Of a stretch of DNA of 64,000 nucleotides, positions 24,048-32,533 are shown one piece after another. The translations under genes were made by a program, and so were the position numbers. The notes under the pieces are model-generated. The model saw only the letters and a program-made list of their open reading frames with translations. It was not told the DNA's origin and did not search any database. The DNA comes from a virus, in IMG/VR virus record IMGVR_UViG_3300050132_000146, positions 1 to 64,000 of that record; one strand, 5' to 3'. Within the stretch, counting starts at the first letter, position 1. The number at the start of each line of letters is the position of its first letter.

Positions 24048-24680
24048 ATGAAGATTGAAGAAGTTAACATCAACTGCCTAGCTAAGTGCTGTGGTGTTTC
24101 TCCCGAATACAATCCTCGTGGATCTGGTTTCTTTTGCCCAACTTGCAAAAAGGAGAAGTTCGGATGGGGCGGAACCATTGAATGGCACGCTGGACTTTGG
24201 AACACTTCGTTCCATAAGACTGTTGCTAGTGGTGGTCATGGTACGGATATTCCGTTCAGTATTGATTATCAAGATCCACCGGAACTTATTGAGGGCGGAT
24301 GGAAGTATGCAAAGACTCACATGAGTTTTCATCTTCCGTGGCAAGAGGATAGGAAGGGAAATCACGACTTCGTTCTGTTTCGCTGTCTGGATAGGAACGA
24401 CAAGTCACTGTTGGAGTCGGAGGATGGTTTCGAGTGCTGCATTGATGACTTCAGGTGCCTTAAGAGGCTGGAGTTAATGTCGCTAGACGGAAGGGTTTGT
24501 GATGTTGAATTCCCCAACGTTAAGGGAAGGAAGCCGTTTTACGCTTATCTGAGCCGATCCTGGTGTACGGATGGGACTTGGAATTACCTACTGAACTTGA
24601 ATGTTCTGAATATAAAGTGGAGATATAAATTAGCCAATCAACTAGGCTCTATTGGTCTCCCGTTTCCTGACTTTAAATAG
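24048..24680 (+). CDS. Cys-rich hypothetical protein
   Basis: 210 residues from ATG 24048. An N-terminal zinc-ribbon-like group (CLAKCC ... FFCPTCKKEK) and a later CC pair (GFECCIDDFRC). The middle is Trp/His-rich. No enzyme motif recognised. A terminator follows. Confidence 0.55.
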   Translation: MKIEEVNINCLAKCCGVSPEYNPRGSGFFCPTCKKEKFGWGGTIEWHAGLWNTSFHKTVASGGHGTDIPFSIDYQDPPELIEGGWKYAKTHMSFHLPWQEDRKGNHDFVLFRCLDRNDKSLLESEDGFECCIDDFRCLKRLELMSLDGRVCDVEFPNVKGRKPFYAYLSRSWCTDGTWNYLLNLNVLNIKWRYKLANQLGSIGLPFPDFK

Positions 24681-24732
24681 GCTCCTATCCGAGCGATGCG
24701 AAGGTGCAATGCCTTAGCCTAGTGTTAAATGA

Positions 24733-24762
24733 CCCACCCAGTCCTTAACGGGGTTGGGTGGG
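24733..24762 (+). terminator. Intrinsic terminator
   Basis: CCCACCCA / TGGGTGGG stem with a 14-base loop followed by TTTTAC, after gene 24048 and before gene 24778. Confidence 0.75.
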
Positions 24763-24777
24763 TTTTACTTTAAATAT

Positions 24778-25050
24778 ATGAGCAGACCATCAATTCACAC
24801 TGATAAACTAAACGAACACTTAACCATTTCAGAGTGCCACCCTGACTCCGAGTGCCGAACCAATAATTGGTGGCTCTACGATGATAGGGCTGGCATGAAT
24901 ATTGGGATTCGTGAAAAGACACGCGACGAAGCATTCGTAGAAGCGATTGAGTATTGGGCAGAACGAGCGATAAAGTATGAGAAGCTCTATTTATCCATTC
25001 GGTCTAAGGTAGACTCATTCGTTGGTCAGTTCATAGAGCAGGATGATTAG
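24778..25050 (+). CDS. Small phage protein (WLYDxxxGMNIxxxxKTxxEAFxEAIxYW)
   Basis: 90 residues. NNWWLYDDRAGMNIGI followed by TRDEAFVEAIEYWAERA is a pattern I recognise from many small phage proteins of unknown role. Last rightward gene before the convergent terminase; ends at a shared terminator. Confidence 0.6.
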   Translation: MSRPSIHTDKLNEHLTISECHPDSECRTNNWWLYDDRAGMNIGIREKTRDEAFVEAIEYWAERAIKYEKLYLSIRSKVDSFVGQFIEQDD

Positions 25051-25068
25051 ATCTGGTATCGTCAATAA

Positions 25069-25094
25069 CCCGCACACCTTAACTGGTGTGCGGG
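25069..25094. terminator. Bidirectional intrinsic terminator
   Basis: Perfect 10-bp CCCGCACACC / GGTGTGCGGG stem with a 6-base loop, T-run on the + side. It sits between the convergent ends of gene 24778 and the terminase and probably serves both. Confidence 0.85.
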
Positions 25095-25105
25095 TTTTTT
25101 TGCGT

Positions 25106-26875
25106 TTAGGGGTTGGGCTTTTCGGGCTCGTAGATTAGTCCGCAGATTGCGGCTGCGCAGATATTCATCATCTCACATGACGCAAGGTGATCTTTTCCTT
25201 CACGCTTACAGAACCATTCAATCTGAACCACGCCATCCTTACCCATGTATTCACGCTGCTCATAAGCCGTGGATTGTAGGGCGTATTCTGGATGTGCGTC
25301 TTTATGAAACTGGAAATCACCAAGTTCTCCGTGCTGCATCATGGTTAATCGCTCAAGGCACGATGGCTTTGAGTAAAACCAAAGCGTCAGTGGCTTCACC
25401 CGGCCCGCTAAAGCAGTACCAATTGCAGGGTCAGCAAGAGTTGAGGTGAAGATAGCTTTACGTCCATCCTTTTGGAAGTGCTGCTTGTCTTCACCCTTGA
25501 ACGCCTTGTACTGATACCCAGAGTCCACGACCATACGATAGATTTCCGTTGCCCAGTGGCCAGAGTCGATGGCAATGTTTCCTGGCTCTACGCCCCAATT
25601 TCTAGCAATTTGTTCCCACTCTTCCTTTGACCATACGCGTCCACAATCAAGAAGACGTGACTGAGCCCCGGTTCCCCAGGCTCTAATAACATACCAGAAG
25701 TGTCGTCCGCCTTTACCCTGAACGTCAATCGTCATGATTCGACGCTTTTCTTCAGGCCACGGTTCTTTTGGGTCGTAATCCCGCTGACGCTTGTAGATGA
25801 ATTTTTCATCCTTGGCGTACAAAATACGCGAATGGTATGGCTGGCCACATGTTTCTGTAATCCAAGATTTCAATGGCTCTGGGTCTCCCCATTGCATGGC
25901 CTGTAGTGCCTTAATACGCTCGATTACCTGCGTCTTCCACTCTGCCCAATATGGAAGTAGCGCATTCCATGTATAGCTCCTTGTATCGCTTGGGGCATTT
26001 GGGTTGGTAACGACCCATCTTCCTGAGTTGCCGAGCTGCTTCCTTTGCCTTATATTATCCGTAATGATGCCATCACAAGCACAGCACTCCCACCTGATCG
26101 TTTTGGTCAGTTTATCAAAGTCGATGCTTCCGTCCGTAGATTTTGTGCTTTCGTCCTCCGTCCAGGTCAATCCGCCTTTAATGTCATCGTCCTTCCATCC
26201 GAGTGGTTGCTCCTTGCCGCAGTGAGGGCAGGAGATGTGATAGACTTGGGCGTTGCCGTCCAGGAAAGATCGGTGAAGGGCATCCATTTCTCCAGCCGGG
26301 GTAGAGATGATGATCTCTTTAAAGTTGTGGGAGAAGGAGCGTGTACGCTTACGAACCATCTCCAGAGCGCCCGGAGGGTACGAGCGAGCTTCGTCTAGGA
26401 AGAGGTAGCGGAAGGGTGTGGACTGGAGAGCGGCTTTGTTTTCCGCAGATGCAATGATAAGAGGAGCGCCAGGAAAGTAGATTTCAAGTGTTTTGTTTCG
26501 TGATCGGGTTTTGGGCATCTTTGCTGCGACCGGGGCGCAGGCTTCGAAGATGGGGAGGATTCGGGATTTGGCGATCTTTTGGGCTTCGGTTTCGTTCTTC
26601 GTTAACCACAAAATCGGCCCTGGGTCCTCGCTAATCGTGTAGGCGAGCAGGCACAGGAAGGTGAGAGTCTTGGCTGACTGGGCTGAGCACATGCAGGAGA
26701 TTCGTCGAACTGAGTCGTCCGCGAAGTCTTCCATAATTGGGCGCAGCCACTGGCAATCAGCGGAACTCCAACGAGCCCCCGCCGCATTCATCTTGTCGAT
26801 TACATTTCGCTCAGACCACTGCCACGGATTGCACTCTTGAGAAGGTCGGACTGCTGTGCATAAAGTCGCGACCAT
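25106..26875 (-). CDS. terL: Terminase large subunit (GpA-like)
   Basis: 589 residues from the ATG at 26875 (a GTG at 26899 is also in frame). The ATPase half has CNPWQWSERN, the adenine-side motif, CSAQSAKT (residues 63-70) as the degenerate Walker A typical of GpA-type terminases, and YLFLDEARSY with Asp161-Glu162 as Walker B. The nuclease half has IMTIDVQGKGG and IAIDSGHWATEI, carrying metal-binding Asp residues. It packages DNA at the portal. Its start overlaps the small subunit end by 76 bases. Unusually it lies on the minus strand, 28 kb from the portal gene. Confidence 0.93.
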   Translation of the reverse strand: MVATLCTAVRPSQECNPWQWSERNVIDKMNAAGARWSSADCQWLRPIMEDFADDSVRRISCMCSAQSAKTLTFLCLLAYTISEDPGPILWLTKNETEAQKIAKSRILPIFEACAPVAAKMPKTRSRNKTLEIYFPGAPLIIASAENKAALQSTPFRYLFLDEARSYPPGALEMVRKRTRSFSHNFKEIIISTPAGEMDALHRSFLDGNAQVYHISCPHCGKEQPLGWKDDDIKGGLTWTEDESTKSTDGSIDFDKLTKTIRWECCACDGIITDNIRQRKQLGNSGRWVVTNPNAPSDTRSYTWNALLPYWAEWKTQVIERIKALQAMQWGDPEPLKSWITETCGQPYHSRILYAKDEKFIYKRQRDYDPKEPWPEEKRRIMTIDVQGKGGRHFWYVIRAWGTGAQSRLLDCGRVWSKEEWEQIARNWGVEPGNIAIDSGHWATEIYRMVVDSGYQYKAFKGEDKQHFQKDGRKAIFTSTLADPAIGTALAGRVKPLTLWFYSKPSCLERLTMMQHGELGDFQFHKDAHPEYALQSTAYEQREYMGKDGVVQIEWFCKREGKDHLASCEMMNICAAAICGLIYEPEKPNP

Positions 26876-27396
26876 GTTTGGTCCCGCCGTCGTCCCCACT
26901 CGCCAAGGGATAGCTCTTGGAGGATTCTGCGAGCGGATTCACCCAGGCGCTTAGTGAGTTCTGGGGTATCTAGGCCGGAAAGGTTCTGGGCGAGTTCATG
27001 CTTTTCTCGCTTGAGGGCTTCAGCGAATCCGTGCGCCATGTCTGAATAGACCCGTACCACTTCATCCCAAGCTACGTATTGACCCTCAGCAACATCGTTG
27101 TCGAACTTCTTTTGGCGACGGGTTTCCTCAAGAATCGCCATCTGAACCGCGTGTTTAGCGGTGGTTGAGCCAGATACTTTTGCGCTAGAAGCCTTGCCAT
27201 AACGCTCCATCCATGCCTTCCAGGCATTAATAGCGTAACGCTTATCCGTCCGTGGGGTAGGGGATTGTTCCTCTTTTACCCAAAGTCCTATACACTGGAC
27301 GGATACACCAAGTTCACGCGCCAGTACAGCTTGATTCTTTGCCAGGGGTCCGTCCGATGAATCCTGGATTTCCGGGGAGAATTTGTGTTTTGCCAT
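26800..27396 (-). CDS. terS: Terminase small subunit (Nu1-like)
   Basis: 198 residues. KNQAVLARELGVSVQCIGLWVKE is the winged-helix DNA-binding motif of Nu1-type small terminases, followed by the long helical oligomerisation region (QMAILEETRRQKKFDNDVAEGQYV). It directs the large subunit to the packaging site. Placed just upstream of terL on the minus strand with a 76-base overlap. Confidence 0.85.
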   Translation of the reverse strand: MAKHKFSPEIQDSSDGPLAKNQAVLARELGVSVQCIGLWVKEEQSPTPRTDKRYAINAWKAWMERYGKASSAKVSGSTTAKHAVQMAILEETRRQKKFDNDVAEGQYVAWDEVVRVYSDMAHGFAEALKREKHELAQNLSGLDTPELTKRLGESARRILQELSLGEWGRRRDQTWSRLYAQQSDLLKSAIRGSGLSEM

Positions 27397-27437
27397 GGTT
27401 TTCTTTGGAAGAGAGTCAACCGTGATAACAAATAGTC

Positions 27438-27443
27438 ATTATA
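27438..27443 (-). promoter_or_regulatory. Candidate -10 box for the terminase operon
   Basis: The minus strand reads TATAAT here, about 42 bases upstream of the terS start. No convincing -35 lies 17 bases further, so the site is tentative. The 27397-27619 gap is divergent and must hold promoters both ways. Confidence 0.35.
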
Positions 27444-27619
27444 GTGGCTATAGTTGGTATCGGTATTCCCCCAGAATGGTTATTTTTTACAAATCGAAAT
27501 AGACCGGACTGGGCTTCGCCTTTCGGCAAATCCCAAGTCAAGTAGATTCCTTTGCTTTTATGGTGGTGGACAAACATTTCTATTGACAACATGATTATAG
27601 TGTGCGAGTGGTGTGCTGT

Positions 27620-28429
27620 ATGAATAACGAAACAACAGAATGGAAACCCGTACCTGGGTTTGAATCATATTCAGTATCGAATACTGGATTCATTAAGAGC
27701 CACAAGTATGGCAGAGAGTATCAGTTAAGCTCTAAGCCAAATCACATGGGCTACATCATGTGTAGTATGCACCATGATGGAAGGGCTTGCGCAACAGCCA
27801 TTCATCGCTTGATTGGCAAGCTGTTCCTTGCGCCACCAGAAGACCCAAACTGCATCTTCCTGAACCATAAAGACGGCAATAAAACAAACAACCATGTTGA
27901 TAACCTTGAGTGGTGTACTCAACAGCGTAATGTTCAGCACAGCATTAAGGTGCTCAAGAAGTTTGGATCAGGACCACGCAAGGGCGTTGGTGTAACACAG
28001 GAAACAAAAGATGAGGCCCTTGCCTTGTACGAGGCTGGCGAGGGTGCTGGTGCCATCGGTAAGAAGCTAGGAATCAGTAAGGACTATGTGCTAGATCTTG
28101 TTGGCCGAGTAACCCTTCACTCCATGCTCACAACGCAGAACAGAAGCACAAATGTCTACCATAAGTTCACCCTTCAAAACGTTCTAGACGCCTTTGATTT
28201 GGCTGAAAAGGGTGAAACCCGTATTGCTATATCACGCCATATTGGATGCACTGTCATAGCCCTAAATATGCTGGATCTACCAATCCTACCTCCTGTATTC
28301 CACCTGTCCCCGCCGAAGCCAAAAGGAAAGCCAAAGAACAAGTATCAAAAGCCTCGCATTTATTCATCTGTAGATGAAATCATTCCCTTGACACCACCAT
28401 CAACCCGCACTATAAACCCAGCCACATGA
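27620..28429 (+). CDS. HNH homing endonuclease (NUMOD4 + HNH_3 type)
   Basis: 269 residues from ATG 27620. TEWKPVPGFESYSVSNTGFI is a NUMOD4 DNA-binding module. AIHRLIGKLFLAPP ... FLNHKDGNKTNNHVDNLEWC is the HNH nuclease core. GAGAIGKKLGISKDYV is a C-terminal helix-turn-helix. Free-standing homing endonucleases spread by cutting related genomes. It sits next to the terminase operon and couples by ATGA to a train of tiny genes. Confidence 0.88.
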   Translation: MNNETTEWKPVPGFESYSVSNTGFIKSHKYGREYQLSSKPNHMGYIMCSMHHDGRACATAIHRLIGKLFLAPPEDPNCIFLNHKDGNKTNNHVDNLEWCTQQRNVQHSIKVLKKFGSGPRKGVGVTQETKDEALALYEAGEGAGAIGKKLGISKDYVLDLVGRVTLHSMLTTQNRSTNVYHKFTLQNVLDAFDLAEKGETRIAISRHIGCTVIALNMLDLPILPPVFHLSPPKPKGKPKNKYQKPRIYSSVDEIIPLTPPSTRTINPAT

Positions 28430-28641
28430 ACCCACCACCTCACATCCTCCTTCAGTGCTACATCAACCTCCGCGAAGCAGCACGCATGATCAATGATCAC
28501 TTCGATGACCTCGAACAAGATGAGCTTGCCTACATCCAGCTACTCTACCAAATCGCAGAGAGGCTCAAGCCATACCTTGGCTACACCGAAGTAGCAAAAG
28601 GTGAAATAGCCCTTTACTCCCCACCCAAACCAATCCATTAA
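28426..28641 (+). CDS. Small helical protein
   Basis: 71 residues, acidic helical (INLREAARMINDHFDDLEQDELAY). Starts in an ATGA overlap with the HNH gene. First of the tiny-gene train; unrecognised. Confidence 0.55.
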   Translation: MNPPPHILLQCYINLREAARMINDHFDDLEQDELAYIQLLYQIAERLKPYLGYTEVAKGEIALYSPPKPIH

Positions 28642-28647
28642 CACACC

Positions 28648-28854
28648 ATGCAAGCCTCAGGATGCTTCGAACCACCCGGCACCAACATCTACGACCTACG
28701 CACCGAAACAGCCCGCCAACGCCACCACATCACACTCTACCGCGAAGGCTTAAGTCGCATCGCTCACCCGTGCATGTACGACCCAACAACCGAATCACCA
28801 CAAGAGATCGCTGCGCGCTTCCTTCAGGTGATCTTCATGAAAGAACCGAAATGA
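28648..28854 (+). CDS. Small hypothetical protein
   Basis: 68 residues (MQASGCFEPPGTNIYDLRTE...). ATGA overlap with the next gene. Not recognised. Confidence 0.5.
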   Translation: MQASGCFEPPGTNIYDLRTETARQRHHITLYREGLSRIAHPCMYDPTTESPQEIAARFLQVIFMKEPK

Positions 28855-29036
28855 ACCCACAAGACACCATCACCATCAAGAAGTCCACGTACAACGAACT
28901 AATCCGTGATCAACGCATCCTCAGCTCTCTGTACCAGAGCGGAGTAGACAACTGGGAATACTACGATGAGGCAATGAAGTGCGCTGACATTCCTGTTGAA
29001 CACGAAGAAACCGAGGAGGAAATCTACGGATCATGA
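28851..29036 (+). CDS. Small acidic protein
   Basis: 61 residues with an acidic C-terminus (HEETEEEIYGS) and helical middle (KSTYNELIRDQRILSSLYQ). Coupled by ATGA at both ends. Confidence 0.5.
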   Translation: MNPQDTITIKKSTYNELIRDQRILSSLYQSGVDNWEYYDEAMKCADIPVEHEETEEEIYGS

Positions 29037-29242
29037 AGCTACTTGAAAACTTGAGCTATTCGGCCACCCAAGCCGACTCCTGGGGCCGAGACTACGCACG
29101 AGTGAGTCTTGATGAGATTGAGCAGGTGTGCTACGCCTTAAAAACGGCATCAAACATTATCCAGGTCTGTTCACGGGACTATTCAGAGGATGATGAACTT
29201 ATGTCAGAACTCATGAGTAATTGGAGGGAGGCCACTGAATGA
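29033..29242 (+). CDS. Small hypothetical protein
   Basis: 69 residues, acidic (LDEIEQVCYALKTASNIIQV). ATGA coupled to both neighbours. Confidence 0.5.
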   Translation: MKLLENLSYSATQADSWGRDYARVSLDEIEQVCYALKTASNIIQVCSRDYSEDDELMSELMSNWREATE

Positions 29243-29427
29243 GAACCGGTATTCTAGAAGAGGTTGAAAACCGGATCTTCAACAACATCTACATCCCACC
29301 AGACAGAACCTTCTTGATCGAGATATTCGCAGCACTGAAGGCCGGTCAAGCCATGCACGACAGCTTAATCTCCCACGGGGACTACTGTTCATATGGGGTA
29401 GAAGACTGGGAAAACGCCATTGCGTAA
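29239..29427 (+). CDS. Small hypothetical protein
   Basis: 62 residues (MRTGILEEVENRIFNNIYIP...). Helical; no motif. Coupled by ATGA to the gene before. Confidence 0.5.
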   Translation: MRTGILEEVENRIFNNIYIPPDRTFLIEIFAALKAGQAMHDSLISHGDYCSYGVEDWENAIA

Positions 29428-29432
29428 GAAAA

Positions 29433-29534
29433 ATGAAGAAAGTTCTAGACAAATGTGAAAGATGTGAGAAGTTGACTCGTTGTACTCAACATGAGGTTCT
29501 CTATTCGCTAGTACCGGACAGAAATCTGAGATGA
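29433..29534 (+). CDS. Tiny zinc-binding-like peptide
   Basis: 33 residues with Cys-x2-Cys-x5-Cys-x2-His (CERCEKLTRCTQH), enough for a single zinc site. The ATG follows the previous stop by 5 bases. Ends 22 bases before a strong terminator. Confidence 0.45.
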   Translation: MKKVLDKCERCEKLTRCTQHEVLYSLVPDRNLR

Positions 29535-29556
29535 TCGAATAGATTGAACCAGGACA

Positions 29557-29595
29557 GCCCAGACTTTAGCGAGTACTAGTCGCTAGAATCTGGGC
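29557..29595 (+). terminator. Long hairpin terminator
   Basis: GCCCAGA...TAGCGA-gtactag-TCGCTA...TCTGGGC pairs over 16 bp with one C-A mismatch and a 7-base loop, followed by TCTTCT. It closes the 27.6-29.5 kb unit. Confidence 0.75.
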
Positions 29596-30092
29596 TCTTC
29601 TATACTCACGACCCAGACATTACTAACAGCGGCATTCTTGGCTGGCCGCTATATAAACCATACGAATCAAAACAACTCTGAAGGAGCACCGAACACTCGC
29701 CATGTAGCGAACCAGTAGACCCCACAGAGGCACCGCGCAGATTAGTTCTTTGCGGTATCAGCACGAAAACGTGTTGGAGTGGCCCACCGTCATTCTGACA
29801 GGCGCAGTGTTAACGGAGGTTTGGAGATGATTTACTCGATCATTGAGAGTTCCCTGTGCTGAGTCCACCACGTTCACCAAGACTGGCATGATTCCCGTCA
29901 AAACACATTGAGGATCAATTCTGAGAGAACATAGCCTTGTCGGGCTCAAGACACCAAAACAGAAAATCCTACTAGCAGGCTCCGTGACCTTGGCTCCAAA
30001 CCAGAAGATCAGACTACTCGGAATACAGTCTATCCTATTAAAACAGGACGACTTTCCAAGCCTCACCATGCCCATTCACCACCCAGAAGCCA
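29596..30092. other. Gene-free stretch of about 500 bases
   Basis: No convincing coding frame on the + strand; minus-strand frames look like chance. Contains hairpins AGCGGC-N11-GCCGCT (29628-29650) and ATGAT-ttactcg-ATCAT near 29825-29845. It could hold a small RNA, promoter or remnant DNA beside the HNH gene that follows. Confidence 0.35.
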
Positions 30093-30530
30093 ATGAATAT
30101 GAAGAAAGAGATGGATAAGACTGACACGAGGCAATGGTACAAGAACTACCTTCAAACGGATCACTGGAGAGAGCTGAGGCTCGCAAAGCTGGAGGACTCC
30201 AAAAATAGATGCGAATGGTGTAAATGTAAAACTCGGCTTGAGGTTCATCATAAGCGATACAACGCATTCCATGAAACATTTGCCGATCTACAGGTCTTGT
30301 GCGAAGATTGCCATGAGCGCATACATGCTAAAGAAAAGCAAAAAGAGTCTGCTAAAAATACACCATCACCACAGGCCATCTCTTCTCGTGAGAAACACAT
30401 TATAACTGAGCTATGCGAGTCCATTAGATGCGCCACCAAAGCTGGAAATAAAACCTCAGTAAAAGCTTATAAGCTATTGCTTGAGTCCATTCAAACTGAT
30501 GCTCAATCCATTTTACGACTTCTAAAATGA
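30093..30530 (+). CDS. HNH endonuclease
   Basis: 145 residues. CEWCKCKTRLEVHHKRY and LQVLCEDCHERIH form the HNH core with two Cys-x2-Cys zinc knuckle halves and the catalytic His pair. The N-terminal YLQTDHWRELRLAKLED is typical of small phage HNH enzymes, which may nick DNA during packaging or act selfishly. The C-terminal 60 residues are helical. It overlaps the next gene by ATGA. Confidence 0.85.
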   Translation: MNMKKEMDKTDTRQWYKNYLQTDHWRELRLAKLEDSKNRCEWCKCKTRLEVHHKRYNAFHETFADLQVLCEDCHERIHAKEKQKESAKNTPSPQAISSREKHIITELCESIRCATKAGNKTSVKAYKLLLESIQTDAQSILRLLK

Positions 30531-30847
30531 ACCTACCCGACATCATCCAGGCTACCCGCCACATCCGCACCGAAGCCGCCATCCGAGCAACCTCAAACGA
30601 ACTCCTAGCCTGGGTTGCAGTAATGCCAGAACACCCGCTTTCCAACGAAGCCTACCTCGAAATCCACCGACGCGCCGGTACAACTCCCCACGTAATCACA
30701 AAGACCATACACACCACCGCAGCCAAGCTCCCAATCCTCCTACGCATGAAACATTGGAACAAAAAGCTCTTGCAAACCATTGCAGATGAGAATAAGAGTG
30801 AGCTATGGCGTGAATGCGCCAATGAAATGCTTAACAAAACCAAATGA
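30527..30847 (+). CDS. Small helical protein
   Basis: 106 residues (MNLPDIIQATRHIRTEAAIRAT...), basic and helical at the C-terminus (LRMKHWNKKLLQTIADENK). Coupled to both neighbours by ATGA. Unknown. Confidence 0.5.
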   Translation: MNLPDIIQATRHIRTEAAIRATSNELLAWVAVMPEHPLSNEAYLEIHRRAGTTPHVITKTIHTTAAKLPILLRMKHWNKKLLQTIADENKSELWRECANEMLNKTK

Positions 30848-31053
30848 ACCCCAATCAACCCCACCCCATGACCATCCCCGAAACAATCACCGCCATACGT
30901 TCCGGCCTCATAACATCAGTCACCGATGACGAGTGCCGAAACCTCTGCGCCTGGGCATACGGCCCAACCCCTCCCGTAAAGATCACCTTCTGTCCCCATG
31001 GAATCCCGCACCGCTTCAACTGCGAGAAGTGCACAATGGAAGACGACTCATGA
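30844..31053 (+). CDS. Small zinc-knuckle-like protein
   Basis: 69 residues. The C-terminus has CPHGIPHRFNCEKC, a likely single zinc site, after a helical acidic N-terminal part. ATGA coupled both sides. Confidence 0.5.
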   Translation: MNPNQPHPMTIPETITAIRSGLITSVTDDECRNLCAWAYGPTPPVKITFCPHGIPHRFNCEKCTMEDDS

Positions 31054-31205
31054 CCTACGACATCGAAATACGCACAGCCGGTTGTTGGGAAACCATCATG
31101 ACCACCGACAACCTCTCTGACGCCCTCTTTGAAGCCTCGCTACTCACCGCCTGCGTACGCGAGGAATGGATAAGGATCTGTACCCCAGACCTAAAGATCC
31201 TCTAG
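31050..31205 (+). CDS. Small hypothetical protein
   Basis: 51 residues (MTYDIEIRTAGCWETIMTTDN...), predicted beta-beta-alpha. Starts by ATGA overlap. Confidence 0.5.
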   Translation: MTYDIEIRTAGCWETIMTTDNLSDALFEASLLTACVREEWIRICTPDLKIL

Positions 31206-31228
31206 CTGTTGACTCCACCCAACCCTAA

Positions 31229-31603
31229 ATGACCACTTTCCAACGACTATTCGCCCTTTCCGCAGCCATGGACGAATGCATCGAACTCGCCCGTGGTCAA
31301 TACGCCGCCCAAGAAATAGCCCGCATGGGCGAATGGGGCAAGCACGAAGTAGCCCAGATGGGTCCGACCGCAATGGCAATCCTCAAGCGTGACCCTAAAG
31401 CCTACCACGCCATTATCAACACCTCACTGGCCAAGTACGGTTTCCCCGAACTCCCCAAGGAGCATAGCAAGGCCATGGTTGGCATGGGTCGTGACCGCAT
31501 CGCCAAGGCCATCCGTCGTCATCGCAACAAGGAGCCAATTGAGCCTGGATTTGGGCATGATGGTACGTACATCCACAACCCACTTGGAACGGGTAAGAAC
31601 TAA
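31229..31603 (+). CDS. Hypothetical basic protein
   Basis: 124 residues, helical N-terminal half (DECIELARGQYAAQEIARMGE) and a basic segment MGRDRIAKAIRRHRNKEP. Not recognised. Confidence 0.55.
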   Translation: MTTFQRLFALSAAMDECIELARGQYAAQEIARMGEWGKHEVAQMGPTAMAILKRDPKAYHAIINTSLAKYGFPELPKEHSKAMVGMGRDRIAKAIRRHRNKEPIEPGFGHDGTYIHNPLGTGKN

Positions 31604-31618
31604 TGCCAGCCCTTACAA

Positions 31619-31762
31619 ATGAAATTCTGGATACAAATACTCTGGTGGTCAATATGTAAAGAATACCACGAGAGAACTCGACTAATAATCTTCGGACCAT
31701 GCCCACCTCCATATCCAATGCCAAAAAGTTTATCAGATCAGTTAAATCTGAGGGCGGGGTAA
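31619..31762 (+). CDS. Possible small membrane-associated protein
   Basis: 47 residues opening with a Trp/Ile-rich segment (MKFWIQILWWSICKEYHE), then a Pro-rich part. It overlaps the acetyltransferase-like gene by 64 bases in another frame. Only the start region resembles a real gene. Confidence 0.35.
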   Translation: MKFWIQILWWSICKEYHERTRLIIFGPCPPPYPMPKSLSDQLNLRAG

Positions 31763-32166
31763 ACAGGCTTGATGCGCTACTTGACTCCTGCCTAGAATTC
31801 GGCTCAGTCGCCCGCTCCCGCATCAAGATCATCACCATCACACACCCTTCAGGCTTCACCACACACCAAGCCCACATCGGTGACTCCCAACGCCACATCG
31901 GCACAATAGGCGTTGAACCCTCAGGAGAAGTCAAGTGGTCCGGTATCCGCGAGAAGTTCCAGAAGATGGGTCTTGGCAAAAAGCTCTACGGTGAGGCAAT
32001 GCGTCGTCGTCCTCAAGGCATCATGTCCTCCGACAAAGAGGAGATCAGCCAAGCCGCAAAAGGCGTCTGGAAGTCAATGTATAAAAAGCCCAGGTCATAC
32101 CGCGTGTCTGAGGACAAGAGTGGTAACTTCACTGCTCAGATCCACCCGAAGGCGCTGATTAAATAA
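31699..32166 (+). CDS. GNAT acetyltransferase-like protein
   Basis: 155 residues. The central part has QRHIGTIGVEPSGEVKWSGI followed by FQKMGLGKKLYGEAMRR, resembling the acetyl-CoA-binding (Q/R)-x-x-G-x-(G/A) motif A of GNAT enzymes. The N-terminal 50 residues are helical. The C-terminal strand pair is short, so the fold may be partial. Substrate unknown. A terminator follows. Confidence 0.5.
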   Translation: MPTSISNAKKFIRSVKSEGGVNRLDALLDSCLEFGSVARSRIKIITITHPSGFTTHQAHIGDSQRHIGTIGVEPSGEVKWSGIREKFQKMGLGKKLYGEAMRRRPQGIMSSDKEEISQAAKGVWKSMYKKPRSYRVSEDKSGNFTAQIHPKALIK

Positions 32167-32217
32167 GCCCTGGGTTATTCTAGCTAACCAAACGCTAACC
32201 TCTGGGTTATTTTCACA

Positions 32218-32253
32218 CCCGCCCCGCCTCTTAACAATGCGTAATTGGGCGGG
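32218..32253 (+). terminator. Intrinsic terminator
   Basis: CCCGCCC / GGGCGGG stem with a 22-base loop followed by TTTTTT, after gene 31699. Confidence 0.75.
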
Positions 32254-32273
32254 TTTTTTGTGTCAAAAACTAC

Positions 32274-32302
32274 TTGACTTGTGTTTTGTCTGGTGGATTA
32301 TA
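32274..32302 (+). promoter_or_regulatory. Candidate sigma70-like promoter
   Basis: TTGACT at 32274-32279 and ATTATA at 32297-32302 with a 17-base spacer, right after a terminator and 8 bases before the ATG at 32310. Matches a bacterial housekeeping promoter moderately well. The short distance implies a nearly leaderless message. Confidence 0.45.
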
Positions 32303-32309
32303 GGGCCAC

Positions 32310-32495
32310 ATGAAAACACTAGAACAAAGAAAAGAAGAATACCTTGAAGAGTTGGTTCAGGTTGGACGCCGCCATGGCTTCTCGTTATCACACGAAGATC
32401 AGCATGGAGCATTTGAGGTAACGGTAAATTGGCCAGTGTACGAGAACTGGTTGCGTAATGCCCTTATTTCAAGGCAGCTTGAGAAATCATCTTGA
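32310..32495 (+). CDS. Small hypothetical protein
   Basis: 61 residues (MKTLEQRKEEYLEELVQVGRR...), charged helix then VTVNWPVYENWL. First gene after a terminator and candidate promoter. Confidence 0.5.
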   Translation: MKTLEQRKEEYLEELVQVGRRHGFSLSHEDQHGAFEVTVNWPVYENWLRNALISRQLEKSS

Positions 32496-32533
32496 CACAA
32501 CCAAAACCCGCCCCACATTAACCCCACCGCACC

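Noticed and set aside
27584-27589. TTGACA as a -35 box for the HNH gene
   Set aside because: No -10-like hexamer lies 16-18 bases downstream; the nearby TATAG is only 7 bases away.
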